Made by a program: the position numbers and the translations under genes
In this document: positions 38,136-46,658 of the stretch, piece after piece
Numbering within the stretch: position 1 is the stretch's first letter
Layout: the number at the start of each line of letters is the position of its first letter
Notes under the pieces: model-generated
What the model was told of the DNA's origin: nothing
The model's database searches: none
The model's input: only the letters and a program-made list of their open reading frames with translations
From: Arachidicoccus ginsenosidivorans
Lineage (GTDB): Bacteria; Bacteroidota; Bacteroidia; Chitinophagales; Chitinophagaceae
Assembly (NCBI RefSeq): GCF_007971385.1
Contig: NZ_CP042434.1
Coordinates: 3,162,001 to 3,226,000, forward strand
Direction: 5' to 3'
DNA: 64,000 nucleotides

Positions 38136-38190
38136 GGCAAATCTACCCACTCCGTGGGTGAAATTTACCCACGGAGTGGGTAGATTTGCC
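38136..38190. repeat. 24-bp perfect inverted repeat, 7-nt loop
   Basis: Arms 38136-38159 and 38167-38190. Each arm also contains a self-complementary unit (acccac tcc gtgggt), so two small hairpins or one large cruciform could form. It lies between mqnE and the response regulator, upstream of mqnE. Apart from a 46-codon fragment at about 38213-38356 without similarity, I see no gene in 38191-38568. Confidence 0.85.
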
Positions 38191-38568
38191 TTAAATGCAT
38201 CTTTGAGTGATTGAAAAAGAAACATTGTTAATCAAGAAAGAACCTAATTTGCCAATAAACATTGTGTGCGATATATTATATTTTGAATCAATACGAAATG
38301 GACAGGCTTCAGAAGCACTAACTATAAGCAAAAAACGAGAGGGTGAGGCTTAAATTTTTGATTTGCATGTCAAAGATAAAACTAAAGATGAATGTCTAAG
38401 GTTTGATGATATCCGTATTGAAAAAATCAAACTATTTTGTTATTGAAGAAAGTTTACAAATAAGAATTAGGTCCAATGATATACTTATGTTTTTGAAATA
38501 AAAATTATTTAAATGATATTCTTGAAGCGAGGTTCGAGGATGAATACCACAAGGATCTAAGAGTCGCC

Positions 38569-39228
38569 TTAGTCCAGTAACCGCTGCTCCACTGCCAGCC
38601 TAATAAGTGCTGCCGTATTGTGGACATCCAGTTTGGTTAATAGATTTTTGCGGTGGCTGTCTACAGTAAGTGGACTGATAAATAATTCTGCGGCTATTTG
38701 CGTATTGGTTTTCCCATTGGCAATCAATTGTAATACTTCTTTTTCTCTTCTGGTGAGTGCAGGCAAGCTACCTGCCTGCAGAGTAGCCGCTGGTTGCAGC
38801 ATATGCTCCATGGCAAGACTCAGATACAGCTTCCCATCCAGCACGGTTCGCAGTGCATTTTCGATTTCCTGCGCAGAGGCACTTTTAATCAGATAGCCGG
38901 ATGCGCCATTGTCCAGCATCCTTAAAATATAGCTGCGCTCACTAAAGGTGCTTAGTCCCACAATTTTAACCTCCGGGAAACTGCCTTTCATCTTTTTGCA
39001 AAGATCAATGCCATTGACGTCTGGCAAATTAATATCCAAAAGGACGATATCAATTGCCTGTTCTTTTAATTTAGCCATTGCCATGGCAGCACTGCAGGCC
39101 GTAGCTTTTACCTGGACAAAATCCAGACTGGACAGCAACTGCTGAAGTCCTGCAATAACCATAGGGTGGTCATCTACAATTAAGAGCGAGGAGATGGCAT
39201 TCATGCCGGTTACGTTATTTGTACTCAT
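38569..39228 (-). CDS. NarL/FixJ-type response regulator (orphan)
   Basis: 219 residues. Receiver domain 1-135 with acidic pocket DDHP and phospho-Asp at about 65 (VLLDINLPDVNG), conserved Ser/Thr (GLSTFS) and Lys (YLIKSASAQE). C-terminal LuxR HTH at 150-215 (LTRREKEVLQLIANGKTNTQ then AAELFISPLTVDSHRKNLLT). The linker encodes TLQAGSLPAL from a GC-rich inverted repeat. No histidine kinase lies adjacent, so its partner is elsewhere. A 60-codon frame at 39288-39470 is not credible; 39229-39566 otherwise holds nothing I can support. Confidence 0.9.
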   Translation of the reverse strand: MSTNNVTGMNAISSLLIVDDHPMVIAGLQQLLSSLDFVQVKATACSAAMAMAKLKEQAIDIVLLDINLPDVNGIDLCKKMKGSFPEVKIVGLSTFSERSYILRMLDNGASGYLIKSASAQEIENALRTVLDGKLYLSLAMEHMLQPAATLQAGSLPALTRREKEVLQLIANGKTNTQIAAELFISPLTVDSHRKNLLTKLDVHNTAALIRLAVEQRLLD

Positions 39229-39566
39229 ATTGAAGCATTTAGAAATATAAAGTCACAAGTGGCAGCATTTTTATGATGCTTGCTCCCTTAAAATTGCTTA
39301 AATTTTCCGGACTTTCCAAAAGCAAGCTTATTGTACGTAGAATATCCATGTTTTGAACCAGAAAATTTAAATTCCAAAAATCCCCTCAATAGGGGATTGT
39401 TTGCTAAAAGGGGATGATTGATCTTTGTCCGGCTACAGGAATTGCTGTTTATAAAACCAGTGATAAACAAAGTTGTGAAATGTGTTGAATAGATGAGCCA
39501 TAGCTGGGTTCATAACTGCTAAAGTAAAGTTTGTCTGCATCTTAAATAATGAAAAATTAAATATAA

Positions 39567-40601
39567 ATGGAAACGTCAAAACAAAATGCGCATGGTCAGG
39601 GTAATAGATCACAGGCACGGCGAGCTACTAAAAGAGCCCGGAAATTTAATTTTTGGTTCTTGAGCATTGCAGCAGTGATTATTGCGATCTCGCTGGTGCT
39701 TTATTATCTTCCAATCATCCGTACCAGGGATACAAAACTGAGCGCCAAGCTGCCACAGGTGACACCAGAAGTGATCGCCAGAGGCGCTTATCTGGCCAAT
39801 CATGTAACGATTTGTATGGATTGCCACGGTGAAAGAGACTGGACTCGTTATAGCGGACCACCTGTAAAGGGAACAGCGGGCACAGGTGGAGAAGTGTTTA
39901 ATCAGCAAATGGGATTTCCAGGTGTTTTCTATGCCAAAAATATCACCCCCGGACATTTAGCCAATTGGACCGATGACCAAGTCCTAAGAGCTTTTACAAC
40001 GGGCGTAAAACCAGATGGAGAAGTACTTTTTCCAGTGATGCCTTATCCCTATTACCGGCACCTGGATCCCACAGATGCAGCCGCAATTATTGCATATATC
40101 AGAACCCTTAAACCGAGTGCTAAACAATCCCCACCAAGATCCATTGATTTTCCCATGAATTTACTACTTAGGCTGATACCTCAACCAGCAGATTTTAAAC
40201 CTATGCCACCTAAAACAGATCGGGTGGCTTATGGTGGCTATCTGACCACCATTGCTGGTTGCGCGGAGTGTCATACCCCGGCTACCCATGGGCGTATTGA
40301 CCAGGCCAGACTTTTTGCCGGTGGCCGTCTATTTAAAATGCCATCAGGAGATTTGTATTCGTCCAATATAACCCCCGATTCAACAACGGGCATTGGCCAG
40401 TGGACGGAGCACAACTTTGTGGCAAAGTTTAAGTTCTACGCAGATACAGCTAATTTAGGCCAGATGAGACCTGGTGATCAAAATACCATTATGCCATGGT
40501 CGATGTATAGCGGTATGGATTCCACCGACCTGGCTGCGATCTATGCTTATCTCAGGAGTCTGCCCGCCAAAAAGTCAACGACCCTGCTGGCAGGGCGATG
40601 A
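39567..40601 (+). CDS. Membrane-anchored diheme cytochrome c
   Basis: 344 residues. N-terminal basic region then a transmembrane anchor at about 27-48 (FWFLSIAAVIIAISLVLYYL). Two heme-binding CxxCH motifs: CMDCH at about residue 91 and CAECH at about 232, each followed by Met-rich segments that can supply axial ligands. Two cytochrome c domains in one periplasmic chain, as in gluconate-dehydrogenase-type or other periplasmic electron-transfer proteins. It is unpaired here, so its partner is unknown. The gap 40602-40899 holds a small hairpin (ggtagcag/ctgctacc near 40807-40833) and no gene. Confidence 0.85.
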   Translation: METSKQNAHGQGNRSQARRATKRARKFNFWFLSIAAVIIAISLVLYYLPIIRTRDTKLSAKLPQVTPEVIARGAYLANHVTICMDCHGERDWTRYSGPPVKGTAGTGGEVFNQQMGFPGVFYAKNITPGHLANWTDDQVLRAFTTGVKPDGEVLFPVMPYPYYRHLDPTDAAAIIAYIRTLKPSAKQSPPRSIDFPMNLLLRLIPQPADFKPMPPKTDRVAYGGYLTTIAGCAECHTPATHGRIDQARLFAGGRLFKMPSGDLYSSNITPDSTTGIGQWTEHNFVAKFKFYADTANLGQMRPGDQNTIMPWSMYSGMDSTDLAAIYAYLRSLPAKKSTTLLAGR

Positions 40602-40899
40602 TGTGGAATAATTAGGACGACAATCCATTCGTCTATAATACAGTGAATGCATTCTAGCCTGGCTGCGTTATAGCCTAAGTTGCAGCCATAATAATAGTTA
40701 AGGTCACAGCTAATCTAAAAAAAAAGGCGCTAAAAGCGTTGGCTGATTTTTGGTTGTAGAAATTGGTCAATTATTAATTGCCTGGAGTGCTCTCTGGAAT
40801 TGGACAGGTAGCAGAAATTCGGAACCTGCTACCTAACCAACTTGACTGACTAAAACTGTTCCAGCTTGTTTATGTTATGGTAATGCCTCATACGTTCAA

Positions 40900-41856
40900 C
40901 TATGCATGCAGACTGCTATGCAGAATCGGAACGATGGATTTCTTTTCATTGCTGCGCAGTTTTACAGGGATACTGTCCAGCACTGCGTGCTTAATGGCAC
41001 CCACCAGTTTTCTTTTGACAAAATCCCGGTGGGTAACAATACCTACTTCTCTGACGGGAGCAGGAGACTTAAACATCCGCAGCCTTTCTTTTTGTTCCGG
41101 ATTCAAGCTATAAGTTGCCAGTTCCGGTAAAATCGTAATACCTTCTCCCGCATCTACCATCCTGCGTAGTGTTTCAAGACTACCTGCCTCGTATTCAAAA
41201 TGCGGGGCATGACTGCCGCGTTTTCTCAGCTCACATAAATTAATGATCTGGGAGCGAAAACAATGCCCCTCTTCTAATAGTAAAAGATCATTGGGGTCAA
41301 TATCTCCAGACAAAATAAAGTGCTTGCGCAGCAATTTATTTTTGCCGGAAGAGTATACCATGAGTTCCTCATAGAAAAGCGGATCTTCCTTGATCCCCTT
41401 TTCATGTAGCGGTGTTACGAGTATGCCCATATCAATTTGCCCCTCTCTTAGTTTTTTAATCAAATGCTCGGTGGTCAGTTCAATAATACTAAGTTTAACC
41501 TGCGGAAACTTCTTGGTAAATACCGGTACAAATAAGGGTAATAAATAGGGGGCGAGGGTAGGAATGACTGCTACCTTGATTTCTCCTGTTACCAGGTCCT
41601 TTTTCTCCTGGATCATTTCAGTAAGTACCGCTTTTTCTGCAAGGATCCTTCTGGCCTGTTCAATAATCTCTTCCCCGGCCACGGTTGGCACGACCGGTTG
41701 TTTGCTGCGGTCAAAAATTTTGACCGCCAGCTCTTCTTCCAGTTTTTGAATCTGCATGCTTAGCGTGGGTTGCGTTATATGACAACTCTGAGCAGCATCT
41801 GCAAAATGCCGGTAGGCATTGACCGCCACGATATATTCTAATTGTGTAAAAGTCAT
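40900..41856 (-). CDS. oxyR: OxyR-type LysR regulator
   Basis: 318 residues. Winged HTH at the N-terminus (TFTQLEYIVAVNAYRHFADA, ITQPTLSMQIQKLEEEL) and effector domain. The redox pair is visible: GHCFRSQIINLC, with Cys-x8-Cys as in E. coli OxyR Cys199 and Cys208. This is the peroxide sensor type that forms a disulfide. It is on the opposite strand to the catalase gene 3 kb away, with an OxyR-like site in the catalase promoter. A TAACTTTG -7 box is at 41881-41888. Confidence 0.92.
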   Translation of the reverse strand: MTFTQLEYIVAVNAYRHFADAAQSCHITQPTLSMQIQKLEEELAVKIFDRSKQPVVPTVAGEEIIEQARRILAEKAVLTEMIQEKKDLVTGEIKVAVIPTLAPYLLPLFVPVFTKKFPQVKLSIIELTTEHLIKKLREGQIDMGILVTPLHEKGIKEDPLFYEELMVYSSGKNKLLRKHFILSGDIDPNDLLLLEEGHCFRSQIINLCELRKRGSHAPHFEYEAGSLETLRRMVDAGEGITILPELATYSLNPEQKERLRMFKSPAPVREVGIVTHRDFVKRKLVGAIKHAVLDSIPVKLRSNEKKSIVPILHSSLHA

Positions 41857-41880
41857 TATTGTTAATATCTATTAAGTGAA

Positions 41881-41888
41881 CAAAGTTA
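41881..41888 (-). promoter_or_regulatory. -7 box of oxyR
   Basis: Minus-strand TAACTTTG, 24 bases before the ATG. Confidence 0.5.
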
Positions 41889-41910
41889 TTCAATTTTATT
41901 GATAAAGTGC

Positions 41911-44310
41911 TTATTGCAGTCTGCTTTGGGCATCTTCACTGGAACTTTCTATCTTTTTGGCTTTAAAGGATTTACCTCTTCTGAAATTATAAGTTAAAGA
42001 CAATTTAAACATCCTGCTTTGCCTGGCCTGCGTGAGATGGATCAGGTTATCATCGTATTTGATGTCAGCCGTAATTTTTCGCCCTAAAAATAAATCCGTT
42101 ACGCCGGCACGGATCTTCAAATTGCCATCCAGGAGCTTTTTTTCGATGCCGATGTCCACTTTTGAGATATTACCAACAAAGATATTTCCTTCAATTGCAT
42201 GGTTTAGGTAAAAAGCACTCAGATTGGCAGACCAGGTTTTAGCTAATTTAAAATCTTGCGCAGTCTGCAAATAATACAGGGGCTGTTTAATGGCAAACCC
42301 ACTGGTCTTAATATCCTCATAACGGAACTGCAACGTATTATTGGTACGCCACCATTTAGTGACCTGGATAGGAATACTTAAGGTTGCTGAATATCTTTTG
42401 GTGGAACCCGTATTACCACGGGTAATCTCTACCAGCGCTGTATCCTGGTTGATATGCGTAATCTGAGAAATCTCATCTTTAAACTGCGTATAGCCTACGG
42501 AAAAATTATACTTATTATCCAAGGTAAGACCCAATTCATAATTGTCTGCAAACTGAGGTTTAAGATTTGGATTACCAGTTTCTATTGTATAATTGTCCAG
42601 ATAAGAAACATAAGGGTTCAGATCACTATAATAAGGGCGTTCGATTCTTTTGTTGTAAGAAAGGCTTAAGTAATTACTTCCCTTTTCATTCAGGTCCTTT
42701 TTAAAAAAGATGGTCGGAAAGAGATTAAAATAATCGTTTTTATTGACGCTGCTGACAGCAGCGTCTAGCGACCCTTTTGTTTTGGTATATTCTCCCCTGA
42801 GTCCTAATTGTACTTCAGTTTGTAATACTTTAGTTTCCAGGGTCATAAAACCAGCCAGGATATTTTCACGGTAATGGAATTGATAATACCGGTCAGGATC
42901 CTCGGTCCAGCTATTATCCAAAACGCGGGTAAACTGATTGATATGGTCAATCTGGGTGCCTGTATATTTACCGCCGATATGCAGTTTGGTGGTGGGGGTA
43001 AATACCTTCATATATTTAATATCCGCCGTTAAGATTTTCGCCTGATTAGGCATGCTGTACCTAAAACTACTATCACTGAGTGGAAGGCCAGCAGCGTCCA
43101 GGTCCTGACTAATGGCCAGGCTGGAGCTGTTATTATGTGTGGCGGTATAATCTCCCATAATTTCAAGATTAGAGCCGGAACTGTCTGTATCCAGGTGATA
43201 ATTAAAGGTGAAATTATTCAGGTTACGGGCTTTTTGATCCGTAAAGTGACCATCTGAACTAAAATTGTCCGCCGGACTTGCAGGGTAATCAATGCTGCTA
43301 ATTGAGTGCGTCACACTGCTGCTATGATTGAAGGATCCGTTATAGCCCAAGGCAATATATTGTCCCTTACTGATATCATAGGTGGCGCCCAATCGAACAC
43401 TTTGTCCATTGTAACGGTTAATAATCAGATTAGAGGCCGTATACAGGCCATTTTCAGGAAAAGTCCTGGACTGATGGATATCATTAAAGGCTTTATTCTG
43501 GTAATGGCTATAATTACCTGTGAGCGTCAGTTTGTTATTATGATAATTCAGTTGCAACCCCTGGTCGTTTCCAGGATAGCGGCCGATGGAATAGCCCGTA
43601 TTAACACTACCAGAAAGACCTGCAGTGCGTTGTTTTTTTAGAATAATATTGATGATACCGCCGCTACCCTGCGCATCATACTCAGCGGAAGGATGGGCAA
43701 TCACCTCGATAGATTTAATATCTGCGGCCTGCAAGTTATTTAAATACGCCGTCAGATCATCACCGCTGAGTTGCAACATGACCCCATCCACCATTACCCG
43801 GACACCCGTATTGCCGTTAATGGATATACCGCCGTTACGGTCTACAAACATGCCGGGCGCCATCTCCATAATCTCCATAGAATTTTTGCCTGCCACCAGT
43901 GCATTGTCCTGAACATTGAGTACAACCCGGTCGATTTTTCTAGTAACCAATGGAACCTTGGCCTTGACAGTGACAGCTTCCAGCTCTTCTGTCTTTTTAA
44001 ATAATGTAATTGTCATGGCGCTATCACTGATTTGTACCCATTTTTTAGTGGGGGTAAAACTGGCACCTGTAGCGATCAGGTAATACCGGTTGCCCACCGG
44101 CAAATCGATAATAAAATCACCCGACTGATCCGCGATCTTTTCGGCTACGGCCTTGGATGAGGAATCTGAAGGTAGGAAACGCAGGGTGGCGAAAGCCACC
44201 GGCTGACCGTTCTCATCTTCCACATGGCCTAAAAGCACAGCGGCAGATTTTTGGGCAAAACCGCTCATTACGGTTACGGTCATCACTAAAAGGAGCAAAA
44301 ACTTTTTCAT
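41911..44310 (-). CDS. Outer-membrane beta-barrel protein with carboxypeptidase-regulatory N-terminus
   Basis: 799 residues, uninterrupted. Signal peptide MKKFLLLLVMTVTVMSGFAQ, a carboxypeptidase-regulatory domain at about 25-110 (VLLGHVEDENGQPVAFATLR), a plug-like region (LVTRKIDRVVLNVQDNALVA, FVDRNGGISINGNTGVRVMV), and a 22-strand-size barrel. Same family as the 27756 gene (OMP_b-brl_3) and not obviously SusC. The end (KAKKIESSSEDAQSRLQ) is not the classic Phe-ending barrel. Upstream lies an operator-like palindrome, so it is probably inducible. Cargo unknown. Confidence 0.87.
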   Translation of the reverse strand: MKKFLLLLVMTVTVMSGFAQKSAAVLLGHVEDENGQPVAFATLRFLPSDSSSKAVAEKIADQSGDFIIDLPVGNRYYLIATGASFTPTKKWVQISDSAMTITLFKKTEELEAVTVKAKVPLVTRKIDRVVLNVQDNALVAGKNSMEIMEMAPGMFVDRNGGISINGNTGVRVMVDGVMLQLSGDDLTAYLNNLQAADIKSIEVIAHPSAEYDAQGSGGIINIILKKQRTAGLSGSVNTGYSIGRYPGNDQGLQLNYHNNKLTLTGNYSHYQNKAFNDIHQSRTFPENGLYTASNLIINRYNGQSVRLGATYDISKGQYIALGYNGSFNHSSSVTHSISSIDYPASPADNFSSDGHFTDQKARNLNNFTFNYHLDTDSSGSNLEIMGDYTATHNNSSSLAISQDLDAAGLPLSDSSFRYSMPNQAKILTADIKYMKVFTPTTKLHIGGKYTGTQIDHINQFTRVLDNSWTEDPDRYYQFHYRENILAGFMTLETKVLQTEVQLGLRGEYTKTKGSLDAAVSSVNKNDYFNLFPTIFFKKDLNEKGSNYLSLSYNKRIERPYYSDLNPYVSYLDNYTIETGNPNLKPQFADNYELGLTLDNKYNFSVGYTQFKDEISQITHINQDTALVEITRGNTGSTKRYSATLSIPIQVTKWWRTNNTLQFRYEDIKTSGFAIKQPLYYLQTAQDFKLAKTWSANLSAFYLNHAIEGNIFVGNISKVDIGIEKKLLDGNLKIRAGVTDLFLGRKITADIKYDDNLIHLTQARQSRMFKLSLTYNFRRGKSFKAKKIESSSEDAQSRLQ

Positions 44311-44358
44311 TGTAGTTTGTTTAGTACTATTAATACCACAAAACTATGTATCTATTGG

Positions 44359-44377
44359 TACTATGCAATGCATAGTA
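44359..44377. repeat. Operator-like palindrome upstream of the barrel gene
   Basis: Perfect 9-bp arms tactatgca and tgcatagta with one base between, flanked by tatgtat on both sides. About 50 bases before the ATG of the barrel gene on the minus strand. Likely a site for a dimeric regulator; no regulator gene of the PadR or GntR type is adjacent. Confidence 0.5.
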
Positions 44378-44671
44378 TTATGTATTTTATTATATTTTTT
44401 ATATGATAAAATGTATATTGTTTTAATACAATTATTTAATAGTAATTAATGAAATGTTAAATCGAATGAGGGAATTTGCTTTAATAGATTTTTTAAATAA
44501 AAAGGCAAAAATCGAGGCCATTATCGAGACAAATTATTGCTCATTTATCCCCGAATCGGAGGATTGCAGCCTTTAAAAACTTTATTATAAATGGTAGCAT
44601 GAGTCTTCATAGCGGACTGAAGCAGCCTAGGGAAATAAGACTTAATGGTGTCGATGTGATTTGAAAGGTTG

Positions 44672-44702
44672 ATAGATTTCGTCTATGGGATATAGGTGCT
44701 AT
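44672..44702 (+). promoter_or_regulatory. OxyR-like binding site for catalase
   Basis: ATAG-7-CTAT at 44672-44686, followed after five bases by ATAG-3-CTAT at 44692-44702: the repeated ATAG/CTAT pattern of OxyR operators, ending 26 bases before the catalase -7 box. An oxyR gene lies 3 kb away. Confidence 0.6.
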
Positions 44703-44728
44703 CAATCGTTAGTCCTTTCCTGTTTGCC

Positions 44729-44736
44729 TATATTTG
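44729..44736 (+). promoter_or_regulatory. -7 box of the catalase gene
   Basis: TATATTTG, full match; transcription would begin near 44742 and give a 60-base leader to ATG 44804. The -33 (TTAG at 44709-44712) is weak, as expected for an activator-dependent promoter. Confidence 0.6.
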
Positions 44737-44803
44737 TCTAACGCATCGTCCAATTACAGAAACGATCCTTCAAAAAATATTTAAAATTTAAAACCAAATA
44801 ATC

Positions 44804-46303
44804 ATGAGTGACAAAAAATTAACCAGTGCCTCCGGCATACCTTATGTAGATCATGAAGACACCAAGGGTGTTGGTCCAAGAGGACCGTTATTATTAGAGG
44901 ATTTTATCCTCCATGAAAAACTGGCTCATTTTAACCGGGAAAGAATCCCCGAACGCATTGTGCATGCCAAGGGCTCCGGCGCTTTTGGCACCTTCACCGT
45001 AACCGGCGATATTACAAAATATACCAAGGCGAAGCTGTTTAGTGAGATAGGGAAGAAAACCAGAATTCTATTTCGATTTTCTACAGTAGCGGGAGAAAGA
45101 GGCAGTGCAGATACAGAAAGAGATCCCAGGGGATTTGCCATGAAATACTATACCGAGGACGGGAACTGGGATCTGGTAGGAAACAATACCCCGATCTTCT
45201 TTATCAAAGACGCTAAGAAATTTCCGGATTTTATCCATACACAAAAAAGAGATCCTTACACTAATTGTAAGAGTGCTACAGCTGTTTGGGATTTTTGGAG
45301 CCTGTGTCCGGAGAGTTTGCACCAAGTGCTATTTGTGATGTCTGACAGAGGAACGCCTTATGGCTACCGCCATATGCACGGCTATGGTAGCAATACCTTC
45401 AGTCTGATCAATAAAGAGGGTGAAAAAGTTTGGGTAAAATTTCATATGCGCTGCGAACAAGGCATTAAGAATTTTAGCAGTGAGGACGCAGCCCAGATGA
45501 AAAGTGTGGACGCCGACTTTGCCCAAAGAGATTTGCTGGAGTCCATTGATAAAGGCGATTTTCCTAGGTGGAAAATGTGCATTCAGGTAATGACTGAGCA
45601 GCAAGCCAAAACCCATCGGTTTAATCCGTTTGATGTCAGCAAGACCTGGTCACAGAAAGAGTTTCCGCTCATAGAAGTAGGGATTGCTGAACTCAACGAG
45701 AATGCCGAAAATTATTTTGCCCAGATTGAACAGTCGGCATTTGCGCCGGCTCATATTGTGGACGGGATTGGTTTTTCACCGGATAAAATGCTGCAGGGTC
45801 GTATATTGGGCTATACGGATGCCCAGCGTTACCGTTTGGGGGCCAATTATGAACAGATTCCGGTTAACCGTTGCCCCTTTGCAGTTAATAACTACCAAAG
45901 GGACGGGCATATGCGTATCGATGGCAACGGGGGAAAATCGCCCAATTATTATCCCAATAGCTTCAGTGATGTACGCCCCGATCCGTCTTATACACGTCCG
46001 GCAGATCAGCTGGACAGCGATGTCGCAGATTGGTTTGACCGCAATGGACCTGGAGAAGATGATCATTACACTCAACCGGGCATTTTCTTTAGGGAAGTGC
46101 TTGACGCTACCGGTAAGCAACACCTGATTGAAAATATCGTAGGTGCCATGAGTGGCATTACAGGTCCTAAAAGAGCGGAGATTATCAACAGGCAACTTTG
46201 TCATTTCTTTCGGGCAGATACGGGCTTGGGTATGGGTGTTGCCGAGGGCCTGGGCGTAGATGTGACCAAAGTAATGGATCAGATGCCGAGAACGGAAATT
46301 TAG
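44804..46303 (+). CDS. kat: Heme catalase
   Basis: 499 residues, small-subunit catalase size. Decomposes hydrogen peroxide. Seen: ERIVHAKGSGAFGTFTVTGD (catalytic His about residue 53), RFSTVAGERGSADTERDPRG, NNTPIFFIKDAKKFPDFIHT (with the catalytic Asn), and the proximal heme-Tyr region RILGYTDAQRYRLGANY. Cytoplasmic, tetrameric in the family. The promoter carries an OxyR-like site, so induction by peroxide is expected. Confidence 0.95.
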   Translation: MSDKKLTSASGIPYVDHEDTKGVGPRGPLLLEDFILHEKLAHFNRERIPERIVHAKGSGAFGTFTVTGDITKYTKAKLFSEIGKKTRILFRFSTVAGERGSADTERDPRGFAMKYYTEDGNWDLVGNNTPIFFIKDAKKFPDFIHTQKRDPYTNCKSATAVWDFWSLCPESLHQVLFVMSDRGTPYGYRHMHGYGSNTFSLINKEGEKVWVKFHMRCEQGIKNFSSEDAAQMKSVDADFAQRDLLESIDKGDFPRWKMCIQVMTEQQAKTHRFNPFDVSKTWSQKEFPLIEVGIAELNENAENYFAQIEQSAFAPAHIVDGIGFSPDKMLQGRILGYTDAQRYRLGANYEQIPVNRCPFAVNNYQRDGHMRIDGNGGKSPNYYPNSFSDVRPDPSYTRPADQLDSDVADWFDRNGPGEDDHYTQPGIFFREVLDATGKQHLIENIVGAMSGITGPKRAEIINRQLCHFFRADTGLGMGVAEGLGVDVTKVMDQMPRTEI

Positions 46304-46418
46304 AAAAGAGGCTAGTGACTGCTGCCCTTTCGGGCAGTCTTGCCACGCTGACGCTCAATATTACTAATCCCTAAAATACTTCTAATATTTCCGGGATTTT
46401 GCGTTAGTTTTTTATAAC

Positions 46419-46479
46419 AAGCCGCTGGTTGTGCACAGGTGTTTTGCCACCAAAAGTTGTCACAGCCGGCGGCTTTTTT
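46419..46479 (+). terminator. Catalase terminator
   Basis: Left arm aagccgctggttgtg pairs imperfectly with cacagccggcggctt, then TTTTTT. A smaller ctgccc/gggcag hairpin at 46322-46337 precedes it. Otherwise the gap 46304-46658 holds only the mutS promoter. Confidence 0.7.
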
Positions 46480-46645
46480 GACCCAAACCCATAAAAAATC
46501 ACTTACTACGCACCTATTATCGCTTTTTTCAGGCTAAAAGCAGTTAGAAATCAATTTAAATCTGCCTGCCAAACCTTTAAATCATAGGATTTCCACTTTT
46601 TATACACAATTTTTAATGGTCATTTTAAAATCCTGCGGTGACGCC

Positions 46646-46653
46646 TATCTTTG
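46646..46653 (+). promoter_or_regulatory. -7 box of mutS, abutting the start
   Basis: TATCTTTG, full match, ends 5 bases before ATG 46659. A start at the upstream ATG 46638 would lie before the transcription start, so I use 46659; the mRNA would be leaderless or nearly so. Confidence 0.6.
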
Positions 46654-46658
46654 TCCCT

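Noticed and set aside
38213-38356. 46-codon fragment with some coding look upstream of the response regulator
   Set aside because: No start, no similarity I can name, and no continuation; left unannotated apart from mention.
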